DNA of 64,000 nt, taken from the NCBI GenBank assembly GCA_014871385.1, contig CM026432.1, positions 885,194-949,193 on the forward strand, written 5' to 3'. The position numbers and the translations under genes were made by a program. Under the pieces are notes generated by a model, which saw only the letters and a program-made list of their open reading frames with translations, was not told the origin of the DNA and made no database searches. Positions 21,838 through 35,080 of the stretch are shown here, one piece after another; position 1 is the stretch's first letter; the number at the start of each line of letters is the position of its first letter. Source of the DNA: Ceratodon purpureus (lineage: Eukaryota > Streptophyta > Bryopsida > Pseudoditrichales > Ditrichaceae).

Positions 21838-22402
21838 GGGGTTTCATCATGCGCGGCTCCTGCATCACGACTGTTGAGTAGTTGCAGCGCGGCAGCTCCT
21901 CATCTTCTCCATCCGCCAGATAACCAGATTCTACGCAGCATTCACGCATCTCATCACTCTCCCCCTCCGAATCAGATATATCCCCGACCGGATCAAAATT
22001 TGCGACGATCAGCACGCTGTCGCAGGAGTCGTATCCGGCCACCTCCTGCTCGACCTCGATGGGCATGTTATACTTTCGCTTCTTCACCGGTAAAGTGGAC
22101 ATACGTGCGGTCTCCTCAGCTTCGGTCAATCCCACGTCCCCCGTCCTCCTCTTCCTCCCGTCCACGAGAGCGTCGCTCTTACATATTTCCATCTTGCTTC
22201 GTAACCGCAAACCCCGCAGATGGAAACCAAGTCTCGCAGGACTGAGCGCATAAAGATGAAAATGCAAATGGAGAGCGCCACAGCGGGTGTTAGAAATGGA
22301 ACGGTGATCCCCTTTAAGTGCCCCAGCTTGTTGAAGGCGCCGGCGGAGCTTGTGAATGTATGTGCGTCCGTGGCGTGCAAGCAGGGGGACCGGGGCAGCC
22401 AT
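21803..22402 (-). CDS. Hypothetical acidic protein
   Basis: The frame allows 199 residues from an ATG at 22402. The part from a second ATG at 22192 (MEICKSDALVDG) is the more convincing, with a KKRKY basic motif followed by acidic stretches (DISDSEGESDE, then ADGEDEELPR). No domain was recognised. The upstream part is Arg/Leu-rich and may be untranslated leader. Confidence 0.35.
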   Translation of the reverse strand: MAAPVPLLARHGRTYIHKLRRRLQQAGALKGDHRSISNTRCGALHLHFHLYALSPARLGFHLRGLRLRSKMEICKSDALVDGRKRRTGDVGLTEAEETARMSTLPVKKRKYNMPIEVEQEVAGYDSCDSVLIVANFDPVGDISDSEGESDEMRECCVESGYLADGEDEELPRCNYSTVVMQEPRMMKPHAEENLENAKA

Positions 22403-24986
22403 GGACGTACGTACGATCGGGCCATGCAGCAGGGATGGCGTTGAGCACCCTCAGCTGTGAGTCGACTCGATGGAGACACCCGCACCTCCGCACCTCCGCA
22501 CCTCCGATCAGTATTCGATGATCCCTTCCCATCCTGGTCCAGTTTTCTTAGAAAACTTAGTGATTATCCTATATTTTCTGTAAACAACCAGTCTCACCTA
22601 CCAGTTCCTCATCCGGTTATTGTCTTAATATTGTGTAGGTATCACCCAAGTATCACATGTTTATTTTGGTTGCTAGCCAAAAGCTTTCATTATCAATTGG
22701 ATTTTTGTAAAATTCGACGCCCAATGTATAACTAGCCGCCGTTTCTTCTGAGACAACTGTTCAACCACGAAAAGCATCATACTCAAATCCGGAATCTTGG
22801 ATGGTAATAGCCTTTGCTTGAAGGAAGGGGTAAGGTTGACGTATCCATAGCCGACCAGGTATCCAAAAGTAGCCTATATAGACTATGCGAGAATCAAGTC
22901 ACGGGTTCAATCTGTCACCAACTTGGATGTGTCAGTTGTGATTTTGCAGCTTTGATTAATAATAAATGATCATGGTTACATGTCTACTCCCATTTGAAAT
23001 AAGGATGCTTGCTTGGTCTGAAATCAGTGAAAACCTGGTTGGTAATGGGGCAGTTTGACAGCTGTGTATGGATATATGGAATGATCTTAAATGGTGACTG
23101 CAAATTCAATTGATATACATGCTTATCAACCATAACTCATTGCTTATCAATTATGATTGGGTGTATGAACAATCACTTAGTAGTTTTTAGTCGTAAAGAT
23201 GGTCGACTTTAATGAAGTGATGGTTGGCATGCAGGCACTATATTAAATCAGAATAGTAGCATTAATGGTTAGCCATTTTGAAAAATTAGTGGTTAGAAGT
23301 TAGTTTTTACGTGGTCGGTTTTAGGTGGGCCTACATATTGGTTATATGTATTACAAAAAAAATGGCTTTCAAAATTCATAGTTAATTAAATATTGAAGTA
23401 ATAATGAAATTTAAAGTTGCATTCCTATTTAAAACTATTTCGCCTTCAAGGAAAAATCTCCCTTTACTTATACACCTTAAATGTCATTGGAAAATCTCTT
23501 AACTAGTCGGTTTTAGGTATGTCAGCTTTACTAGTAGAAAAATGGAACTTGTTCATCTAATATAACGTGGAATGGTACAGTTAGACCTTGCTACGTGTTT
23601 AGAGTTGGGAGCATAATTTTAGTGAGGATTAGTTTCATCAAGATCATTATCTTTGTGTTCACTATCCTATTGTTGAGATAGGAAGCATTTTAATAATGTT
23701 TTCAATTGTGGGCTAATAAAGGTTATTCAAATCAAACTACAACTCATAATTTAAATACTCTTGATCATTCATGTTAGGGGTCTCAATCTCAAAAATTATC
23801 AAACTTAGTTGTTCCAACATAACAGCAACCTCCTCTACATCTTTCCTTTGCTGCTATTGAAGGACTTCATTTTCTACAAGAAATGAAAGAATATTTGTAT
23901 GTCTCTAAGAATTTTGAATTGTTGTTGTAGTCAGCCCGTTATGCCAAGCCTTCATAAGCATGGTCACATTTTGGTACACATCAAAGATTTTATTTTTTTA
24001 TATGTCATAGTTGAAACTACAAAAGAAAGCTACTTATTTATAAGACAAGAAAGTCATCATTATTGTAGTCTTGTAGACGGACTCTTTTTTGCACTTCTTT
24101 TCAAATGTCGCATATATAAACATTATACAAGGCCTTAAAGTTGTGCACCTTAATTATGATTAATGTATAGTAATTACAAGGGCAAACACTTTTATTAAAA
24201 TTAGCACCAACATAGAGACTTGGAAGAATACACTTCAAAAACATTTATGGAAAGCCTAGAATGAGGACTTCAAGTGATGAGCATGAATGTAGCCTGAGAT
24301 CAAACAATGAAGGAAATGCGTTGAGCATACCCAAGCTTCACTTATAAGTCAACCTAATGGAGACAACCGTACCTGCAATCAGTATCCGATCATGTCCCTT
24401 TCCTTTGTGTCTCTGCTTGACACTATTCTAGATAGTTTGAGGAAGAAATACCACATCTCTATCCATCTAGCCATTTCATAGACCAATAATAACCAAACGT
24501 CTAAAGTTATAAATAAAACGGTTGATGATAAAACATTAAAACAATATAGCAACGCGTCAAACTACAGTTTTCAAGACCTTGCTTCTGATCAAATGTTACA
24601 ATGGATGTTTTTATAAGATTATAATATTTGAGCTATTATTGAAAATTTAAATCCAAAAATATTTAAAATATTTGGGATCAAATAGAATTTTTGGTGAATT
24701 CTCAAAGGCTTAATTGTTAAAGTCATGATCATCAATAGTAGATGGTTCCGCAAAAAAAGTCTTTTATTACAAAGAGTGTCTAGTATTAATTGAACCATAA
24801 TCTATCGACGAAGGTTGAAAGTACTATCTTTGTTAACAATTGATGTGTCCTTTGAATTAAGTTGTTTTTAATGCTGCAAAGTTATTACTTCTGCTAATTA
24901 AAATTAATACATGTAGTAGACCAAGTTTGATGAAGGAATTCTTCTTTTTTCACAATTACTAGTGCAATTACTTTAGAGTCTTTTAA
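22403..24986. other. AT-rich intergenic DNA
   Basis: No gene recognised. Near 22488-22513 the 8-mer CGCACCTC is repeated three times. A phrase GTCGGTTTTAGGT occurs near 23307 and 23507. A CACTA-like fragment (ACTAGTAGAAAAATGG) lies at 23530 but lacks the leading C. The rest appears to be old transposon or spacer DNA. Confidence 0.45.
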
Positions 24987-25902
24987 CCCCTAAAAATCCA
25001 GGAAAGCCGAAATGGGTTTTTGCTGTTTTGGGCAGCCACGATGAGGGGGTTAAAATTCATATTTTTGCCTAAGATTTTTACTGGATACTCCCTATACTGC
25101 AAAGTGTATGTGGTAAAATTTTCAAAGCCAAATTCCAATTTTAAAACCTTCATCTAGAAATTTTAGGTTTCAAGTCCAAAACGGGCAGCTTAAAATTAGG
25201 GTTTTCTTAATTTTTTTTTCTTGAAATATTTTCATAACCAAACCACCACTCAAATTCCAAAGAGACCCAAGTCAAAAAATAAACCAATTTTACAAGGGCA
25301 ACCTCCAAAAATTACAATGACAAGCTTCAAATTTTTGAATTATTTCTTTCAAAATTTGTCAAAATTTGAGATTTTGAAATTTTTCAAAAATAATTGCGCC
25401 TAAAAATAAAAAATGTATAAAGGCACCTAACCACCGTTTAGATTTTTCAAAAACCAAGTATACATAACGTCATACATGTTTTACGATATCAACGTTTTTA
25501 GACCCGCTTCTAGAAAATAATTTTTATGAAGGTTCTAAAAAAGGAATAACTCTCTAAAATTTTGCATGGAGGTACCCAACTTGATTACCTACATGGAAAG
25601 AAATATGAGCAAAATGTTCGGGATAATGAACATCAAGTCCCCATTTTCACCATTTACCCTATGTCGTTCGGTTTATACCAAAAAAATGTTTTGCTGCAAC
25701 TTTAAACATTATAATCTCACAAATGGTAAACATCCAACACTTGAAAATTTCATCAGTATTTTAAAGAGGGTAAAGTTCAAGATCTTACGGTTAGATGTCT
25801 AAAAAAAGGAAAAAAACTGGTCCAAACCGTCATTCCCACAAAGCGGTAAAAAATGACAGTTTTGGAACTTGGAGCTTCAAAAAACGGCTGGATTTTTAGG
25901 GG
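24987..25902. mobile_element. TTAA-flanked inverted-repeat element 1 (916 bp)
   Basis: The element begins CCCCTAAAAATCCAG, and its other end is the exact inverse of those 15 bases. It is bounded on both sides by TTAA (24983-24986 and 25903-25906). TTAA target duplication with termini starting CCC is the hallmark of piggyBac-type elements. No transposase frame is present, so this would be a non-autonomous copy. Superfamily assignment is inference. The interior is AT-rich and noncoding. Confidence 0.65.
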
Positions 25903-25906
25903 TTAA

Positions 25907-27038
25907 AAGTACAAATTTAAAAGTAATTTATTTGTATTGGTAAGTCCTATTCTTACATCCAAGACAACCAATTTCCAAAAAATACTTGAGTTTTTGATGA
26001 ATAAATTATTTATTTTTTACTATATGATATTTCTAATTAAAGTCATATAGGATGTTTGGAAAAATCATTTCATTTCAAAAATATCTGCACATGTGGAATT
26101 TAGAGTGAAAATTTTAAGTTTATTATTATCTTTATAATAAATATTTTTATTCATTGTTTTATGAATCATTTAGATCCCTATGTATATTAAAATTATATAA
26201 TATGCTTTAAAAGAATTTATTGGCAATATGCTGTTCCAAATGATATCAAAGTTCTTTAAATTTTTTAAAAAATGACAATGATGCAATTTATTGTTTAACA
26301 TTAATATGTCATTTTGGCCTCATTTAAATTTAACACCAACAGATGTCATAAGTCATTTATTGAATCATTTTTTTTCATAATTAAATGTTAATTTTACATT
26401 TTTCAATATCATTCCTCAAACTACTTAAAGATTCTCATAGTGATAATCATATTAAAATTTAACATATTGGATAAAGCTTACCACTTAATCTTAAATCCAC
26501 TAGAATGACCTTACAGTAATAAAAAACATAAAGAATAGAAAAACTTGATTTCTTTCATCATTTGCTCTAATCTAAAATTCTATAAATAAATAATCAACAA
26601 CATAATTTATTAATTTACACTTAATAAGTTAATATTAGGCATGAGATACATGGCTTTAATTCAGAAAAGTAATACATTGTCTAAATGTAATTAATGATTG
26701 CTTAAATAGAACCATGTTTCTTTCTTAGAAATCAAATATTTTACACTCTCTGATAATGTACTACTAAGCTAATTAAAACTTTAGTCATTACAATTTCAAA
26801 AGAAATTTGTGACAACATTAGAAATGTACGTTGAATTACGAATTCTTGTGGAACAACGGAAGACCGACTGTTAGACGCTCGCCAAGTGCACGCCTAATTC
26901 ACGAACGACCGAGACATGGTCGCTGAATGGCCGTAGTCATCATCACCGACCAGTGGGCGCTCATCAGTGCTCTGTCCCTTGAGCCCTAATTTCTTCGCAT
27001 GATTCTATTCTGGCTGATCTTTAATTGCATGGCATTGC
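25907..27038. other. AT-rich intergenic DNA, upstream of the succinyl-CoA ligase gene
   Basis: There is no coding signal. From about 26840 the composition turns GC-richer, probably the promoter and leader of the following gene. Confidence 0.5.
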
Positions 27039-27095
27039 ATGGCACGTACTTGTTTTCCATCCCACTGGCAGCAGCGCTCATCGGCCACCATCGAC

Positions 27096-30000
27096 ATGGT
27101 TCGCCATGCAGCCTGCCGACTCCTGGCTCGCCTTGCAACTAGTGCCGCAGCCTGCAACCCATGCCTCCATCAGCAATCGAGATCGTTGAATGTTCATGAG
27201 TACCAGGTCTGTGTGCTTCACATCTCTGCTCCATGACCAGTGCTTGATTCATTCTGCTGATTGATGAGAGTAAGAAATTTATAACTTAGTGTTATTCGTG
27301 AACTTAAGATTCTTTCTTCGGTGCCCTAAATCTCGCCCTTCTCGACCTCGTGTGTGGGTGATCGTAGCACATATTATTTCAGTGCAAGAATTTTGGGTCG
27401 TCATCTCCCACTTACTGAAGCAAACAGGGTCAGTGTACCAAGTAACTGCCTTGACTGCAAGATTTTTTCTTTCAATTCATGTACTATGTTGTGTGAATTT
27501 CGTCTTGTTTCAGGGTGCGGCATTGATGGCAAAATTTGGGGTCAATGTGCCCAAGGGCATCGTCGTCTCTTCGAAGGGAGAGATCGCCAAGGTTCTGAAA
27601 GAGCATTTTCCCCAGGATACAGAGGTGAGAGGCTAGTTGTTTGAATTGCATCTATTGATCACTTTCTAGGGTTTTTGTGTGGATCCGAAGGAATTTTGGT
27701 CTTCAGTTTTTGCTGGTAGGGTGCAGTTTCAGAGATTTTGTGTTACTTGCAGGTGGTGGTCAAGAGCCAAGTGCTGGCAGGAGGTCGAGGATTGGGTACT
27801 TTTAAGAATGGACTCAAGGGAGGTGTTCACATTGTCAAGAAAGAGAAGGTGGAGGAGATGGCAGGTACTTCCTTCTGTATGACAGAGAGGTAGACCGTAC
27901 CAGCGGCACTATGTTTTGTCTACGTTTTGGAGCCTGAGTTGCAGTCCGGCGTCATTTTTACAGGCAAAATGCTTGGGCAGATTTTGGTGACAAAGCAGAC
28001 TGGAGCGGAGGGAAAGCCAGTGAGCAAGGTGACGATCTATCAATTGCATCAGTCCAATTAACTCCACATGTTGACTGATGCTTTTGCAACTACCCATCTG
28101 CACTATTTGTGACTATTCAATCAGTTTCATGTTAGGAAAGAATTTTCTTACATATCAGAAGACCACAAGGAGAGTAGTTTCTTTCAGCTTTTGTGGGGTT
28201 TTCTGATCTGATACAGTACTGGTCTTGCACTATTGCATTTTCCTGCTTTCGGCTCTTTCTCGACCATTGCAAGTGTAAGATTGTTTGTGTTGACTTTGTT
28301 GAATGCAGGTGTTTTTGTGTCAGAAGCTTAACCTAATTAACGAGATGTATTTTGCCATTGTCTTGGATCGAGTCAGTGCCGGTCCGGTAAGTACACCTCT
28401 CTGGTTTTATGTCTTACTCTTCATTCTACCGTGCTACTCACACAAATGTTCTAGATTGTTGTATCTTACCCGTTCGTTCCTGCATTTCTTATCTCTTTAA
28501 CCATGTATGTCCCTGCATCTGTTTTCAGTTTCGAGATTGAGATATATACTTCTCTAAAGCCACGAGGTAGTTATGTTAGGACTCACCTTGAAGATGATGT
28601 AAAGGCAGGTCATGATTGCATGCTCCAAGGGCGGCACCAGCATAGAGGATCTTGCTGAAAAGTATCCAAAGATGATCATCAAGGTTTGGATTTCGTTCTT
28701 CTGTAATCTGTTTGCAGAATAGAACGGGAGACTTGATTTTGCAATGACCGTTTCTGTTTCGTGATAGAACATGTGTTTCCCTTTTATCGAATGAGCATTA
28801 TCAGACGTTGAGGTGATATTGTGAGCTCAAGGGTGCAGGTCCCAATCAGTATCCAGAAGGGAATTACAGATAAAGAAGCCGAAGAGGTTGTAAAAGGATT
28901 GGCCCCAAAGAAGGTCGACATGAAGCAAGGAATTGATCAAATTAAGAAGTTTTACAAGCTTTTCACAGAGACGGACTGCACACAAGTTGAGGTGATCTAT
29001 TGCCACGTTAGGAAAATCCTTTTCTAAGATGCTGTACCATTTCGTTATATCTCTGGCAAGTTTTCTTGCTAGTTGTTGTGAATTTTCCCCTTTGCCATTG
29101 TTGGTTATGATAAAAGAGACGAATAGTTTCTTGTGTGGATGATTACATCTGTTTCAAGTCCCAGTTGTTTCTGCAGCTTATAATGCCGCTAAAGTTATTT
29201 TGTGGTTATGATGGCTCGTATTGTTCCTTGTTACTGGCATGATCACCCTGTGAATTGTAAGAAAATCATTTTTCCTGTGAGGAGTTTCCTGTTTGGAGTC
29301 TACAAAGGGCGCGCTCAAGTATATTGCTTTACCTTCATGTGGCCGCAGATCAACCCCTTGGCAGAAACTTCAACAGGAACCATGATGGCTGCTGATGCGA
29401 AGCTCAACTTCGATGACAATGCTGCATTCCGGCAGAAGGAAATTTTTGCCATGCGAGACACTAGTCAGGAAGACCCTCGTGAGGTAAATTGCGGACCTAC
29501 GAGAGAATAGATGTTGATTTAGTTCCAGGTTATAATTAGCTGCAGCAGAGGCTGTATGTTGCCGACTGTGCTGACACCATCAGCATCCTCTATTTGCACT
29601 TTTAGCAGTAGGCCCTTCTGATTTCTGCACTTCAGCATTGTGTTTTTTCATAATACTTTTGTTAGATGTTCGTCATGTTCAGGGTTCGTGGGGATATGTT
29701 CTATTGGCTAATAGGTGTGGGTGGATTCGTCAGGTTGCGGCTTCAAAGGTGGATTTGAATTACATTGGATTGGATGGTGAAATTGGATGCATGGTCAATG
29801 GTGCCGGGCTTGCCATGGCAACGATGGATATCATCAAGCTCAGTGGAGGCACACCCGCCAACTTCTTGGATGTGGGTGGCAATGCCACAGAGCAACAGGC
29901 ATGTTTATGGCTTCGTCTCTCAATCTGTGGTTTACACTGATCATTGACCACCGTCCAGTTTATGGCTTTTAATGTATATCATCAAATGGCAAGATCCAGT

Positions 30001-30738
30001 GATTCAAGTACACAGTATTTGATGATTCTAGTCTAGCCGAGTCGTGTCATTCTTCTTGCCTTCTTGTTGCCTTCTTGTTGCCTTCTTGTATACAGGAGTA
30101 TTCACTTGGCTTGGAAACAGTAGTAATTATAGCTGTTGTGGAGAAGTTGACTGACAATTTTGTCGGTGATCGACTCACTTTGGGTGACTAGGTTGTGGAA
30201 GCTTTCAAAATTCTAACAGCCGACTCGAGAGTGAAAGCTATCCTTGTGAACATTTTTGGCGGGATCATGAAGTGCGATGTTATTGCTGCTGGAATTGTAG
30301 CTGCTGCTAAACAGGTGAATCAGTTGAAGCTAGAAGAGCAACTTTATCACTGTCAGATTTTCGAGATACTTTTTGTTCTCTTAGAACCATCTCAAGCCAG
30401 GATACTTTGTGGATCTTGCTCTGAAATGAATGAGGTGAAATTTGCAGGTGAAATTGAAAGTTCCACTAGTTGTGCGTCTGGAGGGTACAAATGTGGATGT
30501 TGGGAAGACCATTCTAAAGGTACTGTAATGCCAGTATTCTCATCATGATCATATGACTTGAAGTTGCTCTTGAAGGTCCCCTGTGTTGCACACTTGAGGT
30601 GCACAGCTGTTGGTGTTGTCAATAATCCAATTGTGGAGTCTGTTTTTCTGCTTGATGCAGGAAAGTAAAATGACTATCATTACTGCTGATGATCTTGATG
30701 ACGCAGCGAAGAAGGCAGTTAAGGCTACGAAGAAATAG
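27096..30738 (+). CDS. Succinyl-CoA ligase [ADP-forming] beta subunit, mitochondrial
   Basis: Twelve exons: 27096-27206, 27514-27624, 27753-27864, 27964-28028, 28309-28386, 28609-28683, 28839-28991, 29349-29483, 29734-29898, 30192-30314, 30448-30519, 30661-30738. The product has 425 residues, the usual plant length. An Arg/Ala-rich mitochondrial presequence ([19 protein letters not shown]) leads into the mature start [17 protein letters not shown]. The ATP-grasp part includes [20 protein letters not shown], and the substrate-binding part includes [20 protein letters not shown]. The CoA-ligase half has [34 protein letters not shown] and [11 protein letters not shown]. With the alpha subunit it converts succinyl-CoA to succinate in the TCA cycle, making ATP. 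An in-frame ATG at 27039 would add 19 residues. The intron after 29898 starts with GC, not GT; all others are GT-AG. Confidence 0.96.
30053..30090. repeat. Short tandem repeat in an intron
   Basis: The 11-mer TTCTTGTTGCC (or a close relative) is repeated about three times in the intron that has the GC donor, about 100 bp upstream of its acceptor. Confidence 0.6.
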
Positions 30739-33700
30739 GTGATTTTTTTTTCCTTCAAATTTTCTGCACACTTACAACAGGAATTCGTGGGGTTAACAGG
30801 GATAGTACCTGATGTTGGTAATGATCCGCTTTTTAAAAATGTGTCACCACAAGTAGAAGGGGAATAAATTACATTTGCAAATAGAGAACCGTCTTCTAGA
30901 ATAGTCGATGTTCCCTGTGCAAATGTTCCCTGACTTCCTTTGAATTTTATGATTCTTACATCCTCAGAGATTAGGATCAGATCCCACTCTTTTATGTACT
31001 ATGTTAATACAGGAAGATGTTACTATCCTTCGACCATAAGGTTAAATACAGGACTGAAAGTGCCCTGGACCTTGAAAGGTCGAGGCACCTAAAACCTATC
31101 AGTGAAGAGAATTATCATGAATATTGGAGGAGTATTAATGTTGGTGATTTTTCCTTCAAAGAGAAATAGATGTTTTTAGGAATGTATTTTTTTTTGGTTA
31201 CTGCAATATGTAAATTACTATAAATTTTGAAAGTGAAAATGTTACTACAATGCTTAACCAATATGTAGGTTTATCTAAAATTGATAATATAAGCACTAAA
31301 TTTTGGCCACCAATCTCTTTAAAATGGTCAACAACTACTACGTACTATTACTTCATTGTTGTATCTTCCTATAAATACCTCTCGTTGCCAAATTTGAACC
31401 GGGAACCACGTGGATCATGCCGGAGTTAATATACATGTTTTTACCACCTCACATGGAAATTTTTACTACGTAAGTCATGGAAAATTTACTACGGATGAGG
31501 TTGTGCATCCTCTGTCATTGGATATTTACTATATTAAAGTTAATGATGTACGTAATTACTCTTGTACTATTGGAGTTACTTTGTCTAGCTAGATTGAGAA
31601 CTATGTTAGAATATAATTAAGTGAGCATCCAATTGCGTGTGGGAAGGAAGGTGAGGTCAAAGTTTGAATATAAGGTAAGTGACATTTTGTGCGCAATGCA
31701 TATGGGACTTATATAAGTCACTGAACAAGTGAACTACGTGACCATTGTCTACCTTTGTTTACCAGGTTCCAAATTAAAACTATCTTCTGACTCCATAGAC
31801 ATAGTCCCAAAATAAACCAGTTGCTCATTGGGTGATGGAAGAACCTATGAACAGCCTCGCCCCGCCCAAATCCTTGCTCTCTCTCTCGTAGACCCCACAA
31901 CTTAACACCGAAAAATCCCTTTGGCCAATCAGAATCACAAGCTAGATTATTTGAGCACCATTAGGATTTTTCCGTGTAAACCACCGGTGTACTTGAGGGT
32001 TGTTTCTACTAGTGAACATTGAAGGGGTGGCCTCAATAGGAAATGCAACATAGACAATACAAGGATAGAAAATCCTTAAAATGAGAGATGCGTTGCTAAA
32101 AGGTGTAGCAACTCCACAATCTGCAAGGTGAGGTCAAAGATATGTAGTTGCTGCTAGATCCTACACATTAATCACTAGCCAAAGTCCTTTCCAAAGCATA
32201 CTGCAATGGAGTTGTCGCCTTTCTGCCCTCTTTGTTGCTCTTGCAAGAATTTCATTTGCTCAGCAAGCCTTCTCGGCTGGCTTCCTTGCAAGTCTGTCCC
32301 TTAGCCAATACTTGCTTTGTCTTTTAATTACCAATGTCTATATTCCATCTTTGTCACTTAGGTTTGGATGTTCTCATGTGTGATGCCTCGACTATGCAAG
32401 TCTCTTTCTTTGCACAAAGTTTCTTACATAGGGCAAGCTTCTGGATGCCCCTCTACATTCTCTATGGCCTAAGCCTCCTTTTACATTTGCTCTAACTTGC
32501 CGTCAATCTCCTTTCGCTTTCTCCTCACATCTTATTCCATCCTTGCAATTTCTTTCTACCTTGATACATTTGCTTTTAATTCTTCAACTCTAAGGCTGTA
32601 GACAATGTGTACTGCTCCAATATGAGGATGATGGACTTGATGAAATCCATGATCAGGTCATGGTTCCCTACATTTACCTCAACTGCAATTGTTGAGAGGG
32701 TTAGGAATCGCGTAATAGATCCTACTTTAATTTATTGCCATGAGTCTCCAATCCAACTACCTAGTCTAGAGCTATTGCAATCGGTTGTCCACTACAAAGA
32801 AGTGCTTCAAATTATATAGCCTGGTTCATTGATAAATATAGCTTCAAGTCAGCACCTTTCCACTCATGTACTCTATACTGTCATCTTTTTTGTACGGTGC
32901 TAGCATGTTAATGAAGAAACCAATGGTTCCAAAAAAAAACATCTAGCACTTGTTAAAGTATCGGATGTTGAAAGAACAGAAATTCTTTAGATGAGGTAGG
33001 CAAACTAAAGCCTATAACCATGGAAAACATGGCTAAGAGTTCAAAAGTTAGTATATTCCATTTACAAATTATGGAAGTCCAAAAAAGCTCAGTACGAACA
33101 TTATCTCAATAATTTTACTAAAAACTTGTCTAGTGATGCAAGCTCACTGGTTCTAGTTTATAGCTACGATCAGTGCCAAATGCTACATATCTCAGGTCAA
33201 CGTATGCTGCGTATGGCTATCAATCAGAGTTGCCATCCACAACATCAATAGCAAGCTAAAAATATGATCCAAAACTAGGAACATAAGAATGGTTCAAATG
33301 TGTTTCTACATTTGCCTTCTTTGTTCCACTATCAATGCGCATAAATGATCAAACATTGTCCTAACTCCAGTCAATTTGTGCCTTATTTGTCTCAAAGAGT
33401 TGATTCATTTATTCATTGTCAGATGATATGTCAACCTCTTCGTTGGTCACTAATATCCGTCCTCATGGTTCACACTCTACACAAACTTCTCCATCTCCTA
33501 ATTAAGCCATCGCAACGCTTCATGTTACAATAGATATGAAAAAAATATTTGTAATTTCCACTGCACCATTGTTGGACTCCTCTGTGAGCATCTAATGCAA
33601 GTAATATCAAAATCTCATATCGAGTAAGCAAAACAATTATCGATCATATACAACTTCATTACTATATATTTGAGAAGGCCTAAAACCGAAGCCAATTATG

Positions 33701-34008
33701 TGACCAATTTTCAAACAAAGAGTAAGGAAAATTAAGTGCACCTTAAGCATCTCTGGATTAGAAGCAATAGCTAATCACAAAAAATAATTTATTCTATTTT
33801 TGTTTTTTTATCTTTGTAATTTTATAATTTTCACGTTTTCCACTTTAGAATTATTATTGGACGAACCTGCATTGGGACAACAGTATTATTCCAACCCAGA
33901 ATCAATATGATTGAGTAGATATTAGATAAGGTAGAAGCACCCATTCATAACGGCGACCGAATTGTAACAGCTATAATATCACCAGAAAGTGCCTGGCTCT
34001 GAATTTAA
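30739..34008. other. AT-rich intergenic DNA
   Basis: The first 300 bp or so should hold the 3' untranslated region of the succinyl-CoA ligase gene. Beyond that no gene is recognised. Parts of 32200-33600 have more balanced composition and may be old transposon remnants, but I could not identify a protein. Confidence 0.45.
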
Positions 34009-35076
34009 CCCCTAAAGCATCAACTCAACAGTTTTGATATGATTGAGGGTCCGGTCAGGCTCCCTATAAGTCAAATTTTACAGGATGTGGTTGTAACTTT
34101 GGCACAACGTGGGAAATTGTCATATCTTTCTAACAAGACCAAATTTTACTTTCATCGGGCCCGTAGTTAAGAAATAATTAGAGTTTAAAGATCAAAATTC
34201 AATTCAAGGCAGCTAGGGCAGGTTTGTGGCTGATGAGAGTGGTGTACCAAATCTATGACAGTCTATAGTAATTTCCAAATGATCATTTCTGAAATCGTTT
34301 CAATTTTTTTTAAAACTTGATTTTGAAAAATTCAACCGTAGGATCTTGTTTGGAGCCATCCAATTAGTCTTCGTACCAAGTTTTGTAAATTTTGACCGTA
34401 CGGATCTTGAGATATATTTAGTCAAAGTTCCAAGTTTTCAGATAAATAGTGACTGGGTCACCTTCGTCACCCATTTTTCCTTCACCATTTTCTCCTCCTA
34501 AACGACAGTATATGCTGTAAAATTCATATCTATTTTGGATTTATTTATTTATTGGATTTCTTTCCTCTACAATTTCTTTTCCATACAAATGCACGTATAT
34601 ACCTTTCGGATTTCAAAAAATAGATGATCTTCTTAGGCAATTGTATTGTGGAAAAAGAGGTAGTGTATATGCATTTCATTTGACTCCCGTCACTGGAAAT
34701 GTGGTTTTCCAATGCTTCTGTGTGTTGTATTGTCTTTAATTTTTTTGAGCATACTTCCAACTCACTTCACAATCCAAAACTAAAGAGCCTTCAACCACAC
34801 GATCTCAAAAAATTGGCTGTTTCACTCTTCGAAGGGTGGCTGTCCCTGCTGGGCAGTACCCAAAAAAACTTTTATCTCAAGTTCAAACCTTATGATCTTC
34901 CAAACAATGAAGAGATACAATCTAAATTTTTTTGTACACATACATGTACAAGTTAGGTACTAGATCCTATGGTTAGATTCTTTAAAATACGTTCAAATTT
35001 GCATAATTCTACCTTGAACTAAAACAGGGCAGAATTGAGGGAGAATTTGGGATTTAATGGCCAAAAACTTTAGGGG
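34009..35076. mobile_element. TTAA-flanked inverted-repeat element 2 (1068 bp)
   Basis: The element begins CCCCTAAAG and ends in the exact inverse CTTTAGGGG, with TTAA on both sides (34005-34008 and 35077-35080). Its first eight terminal bases are the same as those of the element at 24987, but its terminal repeat is shorter (about 9-10 bp). No transposase frame was seen. Both elements probably belong to one non-autonomous family. Confidence 0.55.
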
Positions 35077-35080
35077 TTAA

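Noticed and set aside
23530-23545. CACTA-like left terminus (ACTAGTAGAAAAATGG)
   Set aside because: It lacks the leading C, lies right of the terminus at 20790, and no partner end or transposase follows. It is more likely chance or a decayed end.
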